DNA of 64,000 bases from Terrilactibacillus tamarindi (GCF_009718825.1 NZ_WNHB01000008.1:62001-126000), one strand, 5' to 3'; counted from the first letter of the stretch, positions 37,303 through 47,618 are shown. Notes: generated by a model not told the origin, from the letters alone. Numbers and translations are program-made.

Positions 37303-38595
37303 ATGAATTTTTCTAAATCAATTGAGGCATTTAAAGAAGCGAGGCCACTAATGCCTGGTGGCGTAAATAGTCCTGTTCGTGCCTTTCGATCTGTTGATAT
37401 GAATCCTATTTTCATGGAAAAAGGTAAAGGTTCAAGAGTGACAGACATTGACGGTAATGACTATATCGACTACGTTCTATCCTGGGGTCCTCTCATTTTA
37501 GGACATGCTAACGATAAAGTTGTGTCGATTATAAAAGAAACCGCTGAAAAAGGGACAAGCTTTGGTACTCCGCACAAATATGAAACAGAACTTGCTAAGC
37601 TCGTCATCGATCGCGTACCTTCTGTAGAAGTTGTGCGTATGGTGAACTCTGGAACAGAAGCAACGATGAGTGCCCTTCGATTAGCGAGAGGCTATACTGG
37701 TCGTGATCTTATTTTGAAATTTGAAGGAAGCTACCATGGCCATGGTGATTCTCTGCTTATTAAAGCGGGTTCAGGTGTTGCAACACTTGGTTTACCAGAT
37801 AGTCCTGGCGTTCCTGTCGGGGTTGCTAAAAATACATTAACCGCACCATATAATGGCATAGATGAAGTTAAAACGATTTTTGAAAAATTCGGGGATCAAA
37901 TCGCTGGGGTCATTGTTGAACCTGTTGCAGGGAACATGGGAGTTGTCCCGCCACTTCCAGGATTTCTTGAGACACTCAGGGAATTAACAGAAACCCATGG
38001 TGCCCTTCTTATTTTTGATGAAGTGATGACTGGTTTTCGAGTCGCTTACCACTGCGCCCAAGGTTACTACAATATTACTCCTGATCTAACATGCCTTGGT
38101 AAAGTTATCGGTGGCGGTCTTCCGGTAGGGGCTTACGGCGGAAAGAGAGAAATTATGGAGAACATCGCTCCAGATGGTCCCATTTATCAAGCAGGTACCT
38201 TATCGGGTAATCCATTAGCGATGGCAGCGGGGTATATGACACTGTCTCAATTGAAACCTGAAGATGACCTATCATTTAGAAAAAAAGCGGATAGATTAGC
38301 TGAAGGTTATAATGAGGCAGCGAGAAAATATGAAATCCCACTCACCGTTAATCAAGCAGGTTCCATGATTGGTATCTTCTTTACAAATGAAAATGTCATC
38401 AACTATAGTACTGCAAAAACGGCAAATCTAGATTATTTTAAAACTTATTTTAAATCCATGATTGAACAAGGAATCTCCATTCCTCCATCACAATTTGAAG
38501 GATTGTTCCTATCAACAGAACATTCAATGGATGATATTGAGCTAACGATACAAGCCGCAGAAAAAGCTTTTAAATCCATACGAGAAACAATATGA
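37303..38595 (+). CDS. hemL: Glutamate-1-semialdehyde 2,1-aminomutase
   Basis: A PLP enzyme turning glutamate semialdehyde into 5-aminolevulinate. 430 residues; [45 protein letters not shown] and the PLP lysine in [17 protein letters not shown]. The reading starts at the ATG after AAAGGGG. Last gene of the hem operon, followed by a terminator. Confidence 0.97.
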   Translation: MNFSKSIEAFKEARPLMPGGVNSPVRAFRSVDMNPIFMEKGKGSRVTDIDGNDYIDYVLSWGPLILGHANDKVVSIIKETAEKGTSFGTPHKYETELAKLVIDRVPSVEVVRMVNSGTEATMSALRLARGYTGRDLILKFEGSYHGHGDSLLIKAGSGVATLGLPDSPGVPVGVAKNTLTAPYNGIDEVKTIFEKFGDQIAGVIVEPVAGNMGVVPPLPGFLETLRELTETHGALLIFDEVMTGFRVAYHCAQGYYNITPDLTCLGKVIGGGLPVGAYGGKREIMENIAPDGPIYQAGTLSGNPLAMAAGYMTLSQLKPEDDLSFRKKADRLAEGYNEAARKYEIPLTVNQAGSMIGIFFTNENVINYSTAKTANLDYFKTYFKSMIEQGISIPPSQFEGLFLSTEHSMDDIELTIQAAEKAFKSIRETI

Positions 38596-38599
38596 AAAA

Positions 38600-38638
38600 T
38601 GGGCACCCCCGAATTACTTGAGGGTGCCTGTTTCTTTA
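38600..38638 (+). terminator. Terminator of the hem operon
   Basis: GGCACCC / GGGTGCC stem followed by TGTTTCTTT, 5 nt after the hemL stop codon. Confidence 0.82.
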
Positions 38639-38640
38639 TT

Positions 38641-38724
38641 CCGGATGAGCGGCGAGTCTTGACTCCCACCTCATGGTAATGAGTGTAAACGAGCATTCCT
38701 AGGTGAAGGATGAAGGAACACCCC
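38641..38724 (-). repeat. Hairpin-rich repeat, copy D (short form)
   Basis: On the minus strand it reads GGGGTG..CTTCATCC, TAGGAATGCTCGTTTACACT, CATTACCATGAGGTGGGAG, TCAAGACTCGCCG, closely matching copy A, including the deletion of the middle segment. It sits between the hem terminator and the convergent MFS gene. Confidence 0.8.
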
Positions 38725-38747
38725 ATATAGAAGCTTTACTTTATGTC

Positions 38748-39941
38748 CTAATAAGTCTTTTCATTGATTTTATGATGGTCAATCCGTTTAGCGGTTCCGT
38801 TAAACAATCCGCTTGAACGGTAGACAACAAGTGAAAAGATATACAAAAGAGTCGTGAACCAAGCGACACCTATGAAACCCGAGAAGTGGCTTAGTAATAT
38901 TCCCCCTATTATTCCTCCTATTGTTGTTCCAAAATACATCGTGGCACTTGATAATGCTGAAATAGTCCCTCGGGCAGTGATGGATAAACTCTGCATCGTA
39001 CTCATAAAGACAGGAAAAACGAAACCGCCAATTAAAAAGATAAAGGTTAAAATGATTTCTGCCATAATTAAATTGAGTGAAAAAGGTAAAATCGCATAGA
39101 GGACAGCTAAGACGACTAGTGATACATAGAGTGATTTTGCCTCACCTAATTTTTTGACAACTGAACTACCGAATAGTGACCCAATTGTATTTCCAACCCC
39201 AAGAGTAAACATAGCTGTTCCGATTTCTGCAACTCCAAGTGAAAAATCTTTCGTAAACCAGGATCCAATAAATGAAAAAGAAGCGAAATTACCTAATTGG
39301 AACAAGAAGTAAGCAATAAAGTATTTTGTTGCTCTAGGGGTAACAAATAGTTGGGAATATGTAGATACAAGGGATTGTTTTTTTCCTTGTCTGACAGACG
39401 GAATCGACGGAAGCATGAGTATTATTGGAAACAATAAAATTAAGGCCGCACCGGCAATTGAAAAGAAGGGGATGCGCCAAGATGAAACAGCGAGATAGCT
39501 GCCTATCGGTACGCCAATCACCTGAGATATAGAGAGGCCGGCTGTTGCATAACCCATTGATCGGACAATGTTCTCGCTCTTAACAAGATGAGGTATTGAT
39601 GCCCAAACTTGTGGTGTTACAAACGAGGCACTTATACCTGCGATAAAACGAAAAACGATCATTAACCAGAAGTTTGAGGCTAAACCACATAGAAAGGTAG
39701 ACATAACAAATGCCATCAACCCATAAATCATAATTTTTTTTCGATCCATGCCATCCGAGATAGGACCTGCAATCAGAGCAAAGCAAACATAACCTAATGC
39801 ATAGGCGCTCACTAGCCATCCTGAAATGTCAGGTGAAACATGGTATGTATGCCTTAATGTGGGTAATAACGGCGAAACCAAAAAAGTGTCGGTACCAATG
39901 ACAAATGTGATGAAGAAGAACAAGATAGAAATTTTTTTCAT
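38748..39941 (-). CDS. MFS transporter (DHA1-type efflux pump)
   Basis: 397 residues, 12 membrane helices. Motif A appears as GPISDGMDRKKIMIYG after helix 2, and GFVFPVFMSTMQSLS lies in the second half. Most similar in layout to small-molecule/drug efflux pumps of the DHA1 group. An ArsR-type regulator is encoded just upstream on the same strand (71-nt gap) and probably controls it. Substrate unknown. Confidence 0.88.
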   Translation of the reverse strand: MKKISILFFFITFVIGTDTFLVSPLLPTLRHTYHVSPDISGWLVSAYALGYVCFALIAGPISDGMDRKKIMIYGLMAFVMSTFLCGLASNFWLMIVFRFIAGISASFVTPQVWASIPHLVKSENIVRSMGYATAGLSISQVIGVPIGSYLAVSSWRIPFFSIAGAALILLFPIILMLPSIPSVRQGKKQSLVSTYSQLFVTPRATKYFIAYFLFQLGNFASFSFIGSWFTKDFSLGVAEIGTAMFTLGVGNTIGSLFGSSVVKKLGEAKSLYVSLVVLAVLYAILPFSLNLIMAEIILTFIFLIGGFVFPVFMSTMQSLSITARGTISALSSATMYFGTTIGGIIGGILLSHFSGFIGVAWFTTLLYIFSLVVYRSSGLFNGTAKRIDHHKINEKTY

Positions 39942-40012
39942 AATGATAAGTCTCCTTTATTATTCCATAGTTTTAACATTATCGAACTATATGATAAAAT
40001 TTAATCTTGGAC

Positions 40013-40303
40013 TCATAATGAATCCAAGAATCCGGGTAAATAGTGATCAAATGTTTCCTTTCGCAGCTGTACATACTTGGTACGAGCATCTTTTCTTGTT
40101 GTTGTTAATCCTGCTTCACGGAGCGTTTTGAAATGATAGGAAACGGTTGATTTAGACATATCAACACGGTCACCGATTTCACCACAACTCAACTCTTTTT
40201 TCGAATCTTTCAGCATTCGGACAATTTCCAATCGCGTTTCATCGGCCAAGGCTTTAAAAATTTGTACTCTGAGTTCATCTTCGTTTTTTAGTTTCATATT
40301 CAT
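40013..40303 (-). CDS. ArsR/SmtB-family transcriptional regulator
   Basis: A winged helix-turn-helix repressor of about 96 residues: IFKALADETRLEIVRMLKDS, ELSCGEIGDRVDMSKSTVSY, HFKTLREAGLTTTRKDAR. I take the Met at 40303; 13 further codons upstream are in frame but hydrophobic and atypical. A Cys lies in the alpha-3 region (LSCGEI) but the classic metal-binding CxC is not present, so a non-metal signal is likely. Related ATAGTTC-containing sequences occur before this gene (near 40310) and before the MFS gene (near 39985), possible operators. Confidence 0.87.
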   Translation of the reverse strand: MNMKLKNEDELRVQIFKALADETRLEIVRMLKDSKKELSCGEIGDRVDMSKSTVSYHFKTLREAGLTTTRKDARTKYVQLRKETFDHYLPGFLDSL

Positions 40304-40450
40304 GGAACTATCGTACAGTATAATAATTTTTTTGGCAAGCAAAGAGTTCAGATACTTAGTCTTATAATAATTCGAAGATTAGGTCTTAGTGTGTGTTCAA
40401 AAATATGACAAATTTATTATATGTAGAACTTAAAGTTATAAATGAACTCG

Positions 40451-40480
40451 GCATATTCTTCCTGAAACAGGCATATAACA
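40451..40480 (+). promoter_or_regulatory. Sigma-E-type promoter for spoVID
   Basis: GCATATT (40451-40457), 14-nt spacer and CATATAAC (40472-40479) fit the sigma-E pattern (ATATT at -35, CATACAnT at -10). spoVID is a mother-cell sigma-E gene in B. subtilis. It lies about 100 nt before the start codon. Confidence 0.62.
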
Positions 40481-40577
40481 TAGAAAAGTAGAGTATTAAT
40501 CTTTGCGACGATCAATCATAGGAGACTAGCTTTTAGCATAAACATGAATAGAAAACCTTTTTGAAAGGATGAATGGA

Positions 40578-42107
40578 ATGTCTCAATCTTCGAACAAGCG
40601 CCTGCAATTTTCGATTAATGAATCCATATGGCTCCAAGACGGAGAACGTGCTGAGGATATATTGTCAATGGCTTTAGAACCTGATGTAGCAATAGAAGAG
40701 AACGGTGATTTCGTTGCCATCAAAGGGGCGCTCAGGTTAACTGGTGAATATAAGCCGCTTGATCAACCTGCTATAGATGTACAAGAAGAGGATTCAAACG
40801 GTCACTCGGCTTTTCGAACCATTGATGAAATAAATGAAACGGATGAGGGAACAGCCTTAATTGAACATCGATTTCCTGTAGATATTACCGTTCCCGCGCA
40901 AAAGGTTGCGAATATTGAAGACCTTTATGTTGTTATCGAAACGTTTGACTATACATTGGAAGAAAATCGCCGTATTTTACTTCAAGGAGATATTGCTATC
41001 ACCGGATTAACGGATGAAAAAGAAAAAACTCCAGAGGTCTCACCATCGTCTGAAGGGAAGGCCCCACAGGAATCGGTTACAAGCCGTTATCCGGAAATGG
41101 AAAAAGAAGAAAAACAAGACAGTGCGTCTAGCATTCCCTTTGATGATCAACCTGTAGCTATTGATCCTAGTGAATCGTCCTACGCGGCATTATCTCGAAG
41201 TGACTCGGATAATCCGTTTTTAACTGAATTTAACCGATCTTTGGATGATGAAGTTGATGAAGAAGAGAGAGAGAAAGATGATGCGTTCTCTTATCCGGAT
41301 TCCTTTCATTTTGAAAGTCATCGTGAGCCCGAAAAAGAAAAAGAACAGGAAAATATTCAAATTGAATTAAAAAAACGAGATGAATCAAGCGACAAACAAC
41401 CAGAGGAATTAGAAACTTCCCGCATTGAATCAAAAAAACAAGATGAATCAAACGACAATCAACCTGAGGAATTAGAAACTTCTCGCATTGAATCAAAAAA
41501 ACAAGATGAATCAAATGACGATCAACCTGAGGAATTAGAAACGATTCACATTGAATTAAAAAAACGAGATGAATCAAATGACAACCAATCAGAGAAACTA
41601 GAAGTTTCTCATTTTGAACCTAAAAAACTAGATAAATCAGATGATCATCAAACTGAGGAAGTAGAAGTTTCACGCAGCGAACAAGCGGGCCAGGATATTC
41701 CAATACCTACACCTGCTCCAGTAATCCCTGTTTCTGAAGAATCAACTCAAAAGCCTGTTCCAATGACGCCACAAGTCCAGCCCGAACCAGCGTCAACTAC
41801 GCCCCCAGCCCAAGCTGAACCGATAGATGAGGAGGCTAAAGAAAGCACGATGGCCGAAACGGAAGAGACTGAGACGGAACCTACAAAAAAAGAAGCAAAC
41901 GCTCTTTATTTAACGAAAATGCTCGCAGGTGAAGAAGATGAACAATTTACAAAGGTACGATTATGTATTGTTCAACATGGCGATTCTCTCGAAGGACTAT
42001 CAGAACGATTTAGTGTTCCAATCACCAGTATCTTAAGAAGAAATCAAATTGACTCCAATACTTTAAGCGAAGGTCAAATTCTTTATATTCCAACAAAAGG
42101 GAAATAG
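40578..42107 (+). CDS. spoVID: Spore coat assembly protein SpoVID
   Basis: A mother-cell protein required for the coat to encase the forespore; it binds SafA and SpoIVA. 509 residues. The N-terminal domain (RLQFSINESIWLQDGERAED) matches SpoVID. The long middle is acidic and low-complexity and contains about five 21-residue repeats (262-365), then a Pro-rich linker. The C-terminus is a LysM domain (VQHGDSLEGLSERFSVPITS to GQILYIP). ATG 40578 sits 8 nt after AAGGA; an ATG at 40569 is too close to it. The adjacent ysxE and hemL order supports the name. Confidence 0.93.
   Translation: MSQSSNKRLQFSINESIWLQDGERAEDILSMALEPDVAIEENGDFVAIKGALRLTGEYKPLDQPAIDVQEEDSNGHSAFRTIDEINETDEGTALIEHRFPVDITVPAQKVANIEDLYVVIETFDYTLEENRRILLQGDIAITGLTDEKEKTPEVSPSSEGKAPQESVTSRYPEMEKEEKQDSASSIPFDDQPVAIDPSESSYAALSRSDSDNPFLTEFNRSLDDEVDEEEREKDDAFSYPDSFHFESHREPEKEKEQENIQIELKKRDESSDKQPEELETSRIESKKQDESNDNQPEELETSRIESKKQDESNDDQPEELETIHIELKKRDESNDNQSEKLEVSHFEPKKLDKSDDHQTEEVEVSRSEQAGQDIPIPTPAPVIPVSEESTQKPVPMTPQVQPEPASTTPPAQAEPIDEEAKESTMAETEETETEPTKKEANALYLTKMLAGEEDEQFTKVRLCIVQHGDSLEGLSERFSVPITSILRRNQIDSNTLSEGQILYIPTKGK
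41361..41672 (+). repeat. 63-bp tandem repeat inside spoVID
   Basis: About five in-frame units of 21 codons with the pattern IESKKQDESNDNQPEELETS. The two central units are nearly identical in DNA, while the outer ones (HFEPKKLDKSDDHQ) have diverged. This indicates recent expansion or contraction in the disordered linker. Confidence 0.92.
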
Positions 42108-42115
42108 GTGGGGCT

Positions 42116-43075
42116 ATGGATCGGCATATAGCTTATATTTTGGCACTTATCCAAAATAACTATGGCTTTAAAGAAATTAAACCATATCGCCAATCGAAAT
42201 TCGTCATAAGCACAGATACAGGATTAAAAAGAATTCATATTTGGCCGAGTGAAGCATTTATGAAATGGCACATAGAATGGCGACACAGACTAGTTTGTGA
42301 CGCCTTTTTTATTGATCGAATGTATATCACACAAACAGGCAATGAAGCAGCATCAGATGGTTCCTATTGGATTACATGTCATGATGAGGTTGTAGAAGAG
42401 GCAGATATCAAAGATGTTCTACACGATTATATAAAATGGATCGGTCAATTATTGACCAAAAGTGTGTTTCCTATTAATGATCATTCAAACATCAAAGTGG
42501 AACCTAGTATATTCAACATTGAACGGGAGTATCAAAAATTAACGAGATCGGCAAACCAGGCACCTAAGTTAACAAAATTATTAACAAAAAGTTATCCAGC
42601 AGTAGTTAGTCGGACACACCAAGCTGACTTACGCATAACCCCTTATTTGCCATTCGATCAGGTTCTACTTACACCTCCAATGACGAATTTAATTAAACTT
42701 AAGTCTGTCTATGGGAAATTATTTGTTGAATTAGGTCAAGAAGAACCAACTATTGGCTACAGTGCTATTTCCAATCTCATAAAACACTGGTATACAAAAC
42801 TATCAGACGAGCAATTTCATCATTTTATTTACGCTTTAGTGCCATATGGTTTGTTTGAAAAAGAAATATTCGATAAGATTACGGCCGAGATGTATTATCC
42901 AAATGAATGGATCTATGCAGTAGAATCCTCTAATGAAATCAGTAGTCAAGAAAAAGAAGAGAGAATGATCCATTTATTCAAGAAACGGTGGGATTTAACG
43001 AATGAAGTCCTCACCTGTATGGAGGGTTTTAGAAGAAAATGGGTTGAACAGGAGTACGAAAATGACGATGATTAA
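42116..43075 (+). CDS. Unrecognised protein between spoVID and ysxE, possibly CotS/YsxE-like
   Basis: 319 residues, no signal or membrane segment, many aromatic and basic residues. The N-terminal part (FKEIKPYRQSKFVISTDTG, LKRIHIWPSEAF, WHIEWRHRLV, YWITCHDE) resembles the start of CotS/YsxE-type spore-coat proteins with a kinase-like fold, but kinase catalytic residues are not apparent. The resemblance is by eye and weak. It begins 8 nt after spoVID with ribosome site AGGTGGGG and overlaps ysxE by 14 nt, so it is surely part of the same sporulation operon. I do not recognise it in the B. subtilis order. Confidence 0.8.
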   Translation: MDRHIAYILALIQNNYGFKEIKPYRQSKFVISTDTGLKRIHIWPSEAFMKWHIEWRHRLVCDAFFIDRMYITQTGNEAASDGSYWITCHDEVVEEADIKDVLHDYIKWIGQLLTKSVFPINDHSNIKVEPSIFNIEREYQKLTRSANQAPKLTKLLTKSYPAVVSRTHQADLRITPYLPFDQVLLTPPMTNLIKLKSVYGKLFVELGQEEPTIGYSAISNLIKHWYTKLSDEQFHHFIYALVPYGLFEKEIFDKITAEMYYPNEWIYAVESSNEISSQEKEERMIHLFKKRWDLTNEVLTCMEGFRRKWVEQEYENDDD

Positions 43076-44078
43076 AAAGAGAGAGAACTGGCTACGGGCG
43101 TGTTTTCATTATGATCTTGTTCCTACAGAGTGGGAACAAATAGGAAAAGTCATGAAGATTTATACATCGCGGGGGATTTTTGCTTTAAAAGAGACAAAGT
43201 TGGATGCTAAACAGGAAAAAATGATAAGAAATATTCATCAAATGGCTATGCATTTTATGATTGATACGGTCCCTCTAATTCCAACGAAGTATGGGGACTT
43301 CATAACCTCTATTGATGGAATAAAATATCTTCTTACACCTTGGATTGCCGATTCTTCATCTCTATCCTTCGAAATGAAGATGGAAGGTCTTATTTCGCAA
43401 ATATCACGATTGCATGTCAAGACCATTCAAGATAGGGAGTTAAATGAAACAAAAATAGAGTTGTATAAAGAGAAGCTAATAAAAGAATATGAGTTCCATG
43501 AACAATTTGCAAGTAAAGCTGAACAACATGTTTATTTATCACCATTTGAGCAGCTGTACTTGCAAAACTTCGCTTCAATCATGTCTAGTTATGAAAGATT
43601 ATTTACTTATTTAGAGAGTATGAAGCAAGAAAATAATCAAGATGATGAACATGAAAAGAAAATGGTTGTCAGGCAGGCTATTTGCCATAATAAACCCACT
43701 TTTAATCATTTGATAACTCAACGTGAACGACAATTCCTTATTAATTTTGAACATGCAGACTATGATATTTTTACGTTTGAGTTAGCTAATATTTTGATGC
43801 AGTTAAATCATTCTAAAATTGATAGGCAAACCCTACACAAAGGTTTAACGTTATATCTATCGATTTGTCCTCTTAATCTAAAAGAGAAAGAATTACTCGT
43901 CATGATATTGCAATGTCAAAGGCGATATTATGCATTAGTTAAGAAATATAAAGAGGCTTCTGGACCAAGTAGAGAGTTACATTTTACTCAACAATGGATC
44001 AAAGAGGCCTTATTTTATGATTGTTTGACTGGTGCATGTAAAGGATTTCAACCTAAAGAGGAGAAAAAAGAATCTTAG
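43062..44078 (+). CDS. ysxE: Spore coat protein YsxE (CotS family)
   Basis: A coat-associated protein with an aminoglycoside-phosphotransferase/CotS-type fold; 338 residues, the same size as B. subtilis YsxE. Blocks such as KIYTSRGIFALKETKLD (ATP-site-like Lys) and YLLTPWIADSSSL are typical; catalytic Asp is replaced in the ICHNKPTFNHLI region (HNKP), so activity is doubtful. ATG 43062 follows AGGAG by 7 nt. In B. subtilis YsxE depends on SpoVID for localisation, consistent with this operon. Confidence 0.85.
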   Translation: MTMIKKRENWLRACFHYDLVPTEWEQIGKVMKIYTSRGIFALKETKLDAKQEKMIRNIHQMAMHFMIDTVPLIPTKYGDFITSIDGIKYLLTPWIADSSSLSFEMKMEGLISQISRLHVKTIQDRELNETKIELYKEKLIKEYEFHEQFASKAEQHVYLSPFEQLYLQNFASIMSSYERLFTYLESMKQENNQDDEHEKKMVVRQAICHNKPTFNHLITQRERQFLINFEHADYDIFTFELANILMQLNHSKIDRQTLHKGLTLYLSICPLNLKEKELLVMILQCQRRYYALVKKYKEASGPSRELHFTQQWIKEALFYDCLTGACKGFQPKEEKKES

Positions 44079-44113
44079 AGTCGTGTATGAGTAGGATATA
44101 GGACCGATATCAT

Positions 44114-44296
44114 TTAAAATACTTTTTTAAGCAGAGCAATATAAACCAAAGCAAGAATTGCTAATATAACAACATCAAATGTTGTTGGGAGAAATATCGT
44201 TCGTATTAATTGAAAAACTGCTAAAGGAGCTACGATGATTTCTAGTCCCTCACGTAACTTTTTAAAAGCAGTTGGAAACTGAAATTTTTTAAACAT
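44114..44296 (-). CDS. Small membrane protein, unrecognised
   Basis: 60 residues with two hydrophobic segments (IIVAPLAVFQLIRTIFLP and DVVILAILALVYIALL) and basic ends. A clear ribosome site GGAGGG lies 10 nt before the ATG. It is antisense to the 3' region of the spoVID-ysxE transcript, whose terminator is beyond it (44336). No family recognised. Confidence 0.6.
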   Translation of the reverse strand: MFKKFQFPTAFKKLREGLEIIVAPLAVFQLIRTIFLPTTFDVVILAILALVYIALLKKVF

Positions 44297-44335
44297 ACAG
44301 GATCATCCCTCCGAATAAATTAGTGTTCGTACAGA

Positions 44336-44364
44336 ATCCCTTATCCTTTAAGGGGTTTTTTATT
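44336..44364 (+). terminator. Terminator of the spoVID-ysxE operon
   Basis: CCCTTA / TAAGGG hairpin around TCCTT, followed by six T. Being plus-strand, it would end a transcript running from ysxE through the antisense small gene. Confidence 0.7.
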
Positions 44365-44600
44365 GATTTTTAAAGCCTTTAGAGTGAATGATGAAGTCAT
44401 TAAGACATAACCAACAATTTATCTTTTTTGCTAATGCATCGTCACTATAATTTTGCTTAGTACAGTTTATGATACCTTTTGGTAGGACGTGTATAATAAG
44501 TCCACCCAATTGGGAAGACTGCTTCTTGACGAATTCGAATGATATTCATATACTTATAGTAAGAATAAGTTCTCGTGTTCTAATAAATAATTGAATAACA

Positions 44601-44852
44601 TCAATAAATGTGATGAAAAGGGAGTAGTACTTGCTTTCTTAACTACTTAAGAGAGAGAAACATTAGCTGAAAGTTTCTTTAGTTAAAAGCTTGGAAGTCG
44701 CCCTTGATGCAGCTTTTCTGAAATAAAGTAAGAAAAGACGGTTAAAGGACCGTTATCTAAATTGAGTGTGCATGATTATGCAAATTAAGGTGGTACCACG
44801 GAGCTTTCCTTCGCCCTTTTATAAAAAGGCGATAGGGGAAAGCTCTTTTTTA
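44601..44852 (+). promoter_or_regulatory. T-box leader of valS (specifier GUC)
   Basis: Stem I base pairs AAGGG (44618-44622) with CCCTT (44701-44705), with the conserved AGTA opposite. The codon immediately before the 3' strand is GTC (44697-44699), a valine codon, matching the gene controlled. The T-box sequence AAGGTGGTACCACGG is at 44788-44802. The terminator stem is GAGCTTTCC / GGAAAGCTC with T-run (44801-44851). Uncharged tRNA-Val should favour readthrough. Confidence 0.95.
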
Positions 44853-44892
44853 GTTGGAAAAAAGCACAGTGGTGCATAAGGAGGATGTATAG

Positions 44893-47535
44893 ATGGAAAT
44901 GTCAGAAGAGCAGTTAGCTGCAAAATATGATCCTAAACAAACAGAAGAAAAGTGGTATAAGACTTGGCGAGACAATGGTTATTTTAAAGCCGGCGCTGAT
45001 CAAAAGAAAAAGCCCTATTCTATTGTTATCCCACCACCCAATGTCACAGGTAAATTACATCTTGGACACGCTTGGGATACAACGATGCAAGATTTGCTCA
45101 TTCGTTTTAAACGAATGCAAGGTTATGATGCTTTATATCTTCCTGGAATGGATCATGCCGGTATCGCAACACAAGCGAAAGTTGATGCGAAATTAAGAGA
45201 ACAAGGCATATCCAGGTATGACCTTGGAAGGGAAAAGTTTCTCGAGAAATCTTGGGAGTGGAAAGAAGAGTATGCCGATTTCATCCGTAAACAATGGGCC
45301 AAACTAGGCTTGTCTCTCGACTACTCACGTGAGCGGTTCACACTTGATGAAGGCTTGTCACATGCTGTAAAAGAAGTTTTCGTAACGTTATATAACAAAG
45401 GGCTCATCTACCGTGGTGAGTACATCATTAACTGGGATCCCGCTACAAAAACAGCTTTGTCTGATATAGAAGTTATCTATAAGGATATACCTGGACACCT
45501 ATACCATCTTGCTTATCCATTAAAAGATGGCTCAGGCCATATTGAAATTGCCACAACCCGGCCAGAAACATTACTTGGTGATACGGCTATTGCCGTCCAC
45601 CCTGATGACGATCGATATAAAGATTTGGTAGGAAAAACAGCGATTGTTCCTTTCGTTAACCGTGAAATTCCTATTGTAGCGGATGATTACGTTGATATGT
45701 CGTTTGGTTCCGGAGCAGTTAAGATTACGCCAGCTCATGACCCTAATGACTTTGAAGTGGGCAACCGTCATAACCTTGAACGAATTCTCGTTATGGATGA
45801 AGCAGGTGTCATGAATCGTAACGCAGGGAAATATCAAGGGTTAGATCGTGATGCCTGTCGTAAACAAATCGTTAAAGATTTAAAAGAAGTGGGTATCCTG
45901 ATTCGAATTGAAGATCATCTTCATTCGGTTGGACATTCTGAACGCAGTGGTGCGGTCGTTGAACCTTATTTGTCAACGCAATGGTTTGTTAAAATGGCGC
46001 CACTTGCTGAAGCTTCTTTGGATCACCAAAAAACAGATGAAGGTGTCAATTTTGTACCGGAACGTTTTGAACAAACACACAGTCGCTGGATGGAGAATAT
46101 TCGCGATTGGTGTATTTCGAGGCAGTTATGGTGGGGGCACCGGATTCCAGCTTGGTACCATAAAGAAACAGGGGAAATCTATGTAGGACTTGAGGCACCG
46201 GAAAATCCAAATGAATGGAAACAAGATGAAGATGTTCTTGACACTTGGTTTAGTTCCGCGCTGTGGCCGTTCTCTACTATGGGCTGGCCAGATACAGAAA
46301 GTAGCGATTATAAGAGATATTTTCCTACCAATACGCTAGTCACAGGCTATGATATTATCTTTTTCTGGGTGGCCCGTATGATGTTCCAGTCAGTTGAATT
46401 TACTGGTAAACGCCCTTTCAAAGATGTCCTTATACATGGGCTTGTTAGGGATGCAGAAGGTCGCAAAATGAGTAAATCGCTTGGAAATGGTATTGATCCG
46501 ATGGATGTCATTGAACGTTATGGTGCGGATGCCCTTCGTTATACACTCGCAACTGGGACAACACCAGGTCAAGATTTAAAATTCCAATGGGAAAAAGTCG
46601 AAGCCAATTGGAATTTTGCAAATAAAATTTGGAATGCTGCAAGGTTTACCATAATGAATCTAGGTGACTTTAAATTTGAAGACATTGATCTTACGGGTGA
46701 ACTGAATGTCAGTGATAAATGGATTCTCGCTCGTTTGAATCAAACGATTACAAAAGTGACAGAACTCTATGAAACCTATGACTTTGGTGAGGCTGGACGA
46801 TATCTATATTCCTTCATTTGGGATGATTTTTGTGATTGGTATATTGAAATGGCTAAACTACCGCTCTATGGAGAAAATGAAACAGCCAAGCAATCAACCA
46901 AATCTGTCTTGTCATTTGTTCTAGATCGTATCTTAAAATTACTTCATCCAATTATGCCATTTGTGACTGAAGAAATTTGGCAGCACATTCCGCATAAAGG
47001 GGAAACGATCCTTCTTGCTAGCTGGCCTGAAGTTAATCCTGATTTTGATAATGATGCAGCTATACATGATATGACACTTATTCAAAGTATTATCCGATCA
47101 ATCCGTAATATCCGTTCAGAAATGAATGTAGCACCAAGTAAACCCATTGATATCTACTTAAAAACAGCCTCTGATCAAGAGCAAAGTATTTTAAAAGTCA
47201 ATCAAGCGTTTATCGAACGTTTCTGTAATCCAGAGCAACTAACGATCGCAACGGAACTTGCAATACCAGAAAAATCAGTTTCTGCGATTGTGACAGGTGT
47301 TGAAATTTATCTTCCTCTTGAAGGGTTAATTAATTTAGATGAAGAAATTCAGCGCTTGAAAAAAGAATTAGAGAAATACCAATATGAAGTTGAACGAGTT
47401 GAAAAGAAATTGGGTAATCCTGGCTTTGTGAATAAAGCACCACAAAAAGTGGTTGACGCTGAAAAAGCCAAACAGCAAGACTATCTTGATAAAAAACAAA
47501 AAGTAGAAGAACGTATTAAAGAATTGCAAAGCTAA
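44893..47535 (+). CDS. valS: Valyl-tRNA synthetase
   Basis: 880 residues, class Ia synthetase. HIGH signature [15 protein letters not shown] (about 48-62), editing domain ([18 protein letters not shown]), KMSKS in [11 protein letters not shown] (about 525), anticodon-binding domain and a C-terminal coiled coil ([20 protein letters not shown]). GGAGG precedes the ATG. Regulated by the T-box above. Confidence 0.98.
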   Translation: MEMSEEQLAAKYDPKQTEEKWYKTWRDNGYFKAGADQKKKPYSIVIPPPNVTGKLHLGHAWDTTMQDLLIRFKRMQGYDALYLPGMDHAGIATQAKVDAKLREQGISRYDLGREKFLEKSWEWKEEYADFIRKQWAKLGLSLDYSRERFTLDEGLSHAVKEVFVTLYNKGLIYRGEYIINWDPATKTALSDIEVIYKDIPGHLYHLAYPLKDGSGHIEIATTRPETLLGDTAIAVHPDDDRYKDLVGKTAIVPFVNREIPIVADDYVDMSFGSGAVKITPAHDPNDFEVGNRHNLERILVMDEAGVMNRNAGKYQGLDRDACRKQIVKDLKEVGILIRIEDHLHSVGHSERSGAVVEPYLSTQWFVKMAPLAEASLDHQKTDEGVNFVPERFEQTHSRWMENIRDWCISRQLWWGHRIPAWYHKETGEIYVGLEAPENPNEWKQDEDVLDTWFSSALWPFSTMGWPDTESSDYKRYFPTNTLVTGYDIIFFWVARMMFQSVEFTGKRPFKDVLIHGLVRDAEGRKMSKSLGNGIDPMDVIERYGADALRYTLATGTTPGQDLKFQWEKVEANWNFANKIWNAARFTIMNLGDFKFEDIDLTGELNVSDKWILARLNQTITKVTELYETYDFGEAGRYLYSFIWDDFCDWYIEMAKLPLYGENETAKQSTKSVLSFVLDRILKLLHPIMPFVTEEIWQHIPHKGETILLASWPEVNPDFDNDAAIHDMTLIQSIIRSIRNIRSEMNVAPSKPIDIYLKTASDQEQSILKVNQAFIERFCNPEQLTIATELAIPEKSVSAIVTGVEIYLPLEGLINLDEEIQRLKKELEKYQYEVERVEKKLGNPGFVNKAPQKVVDAEKAKQQDYLDKKQKVEERIKELQS

Positions 47536-47618
47536 ATAGTGATTTAAAACATTCTATGACGGTGGTCGGATGGGATACTCATCCGCCATCGTTCATTTCA
47601 TTATAGGAGGAGCCTCGT

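Noticed and set aside
41230-41577. Minus-strand frame opposite the spoVID repeats
   Set aside because: A repeat-driven shadow of the spoVID coding region, with no start signals.
47558-47592. GC-rich inverted repeat after valS as a terminator
   Set aside because: The hairpin is good but no T-run follows, so it is not listed as a terminator; valS-folC readthrough is possible.
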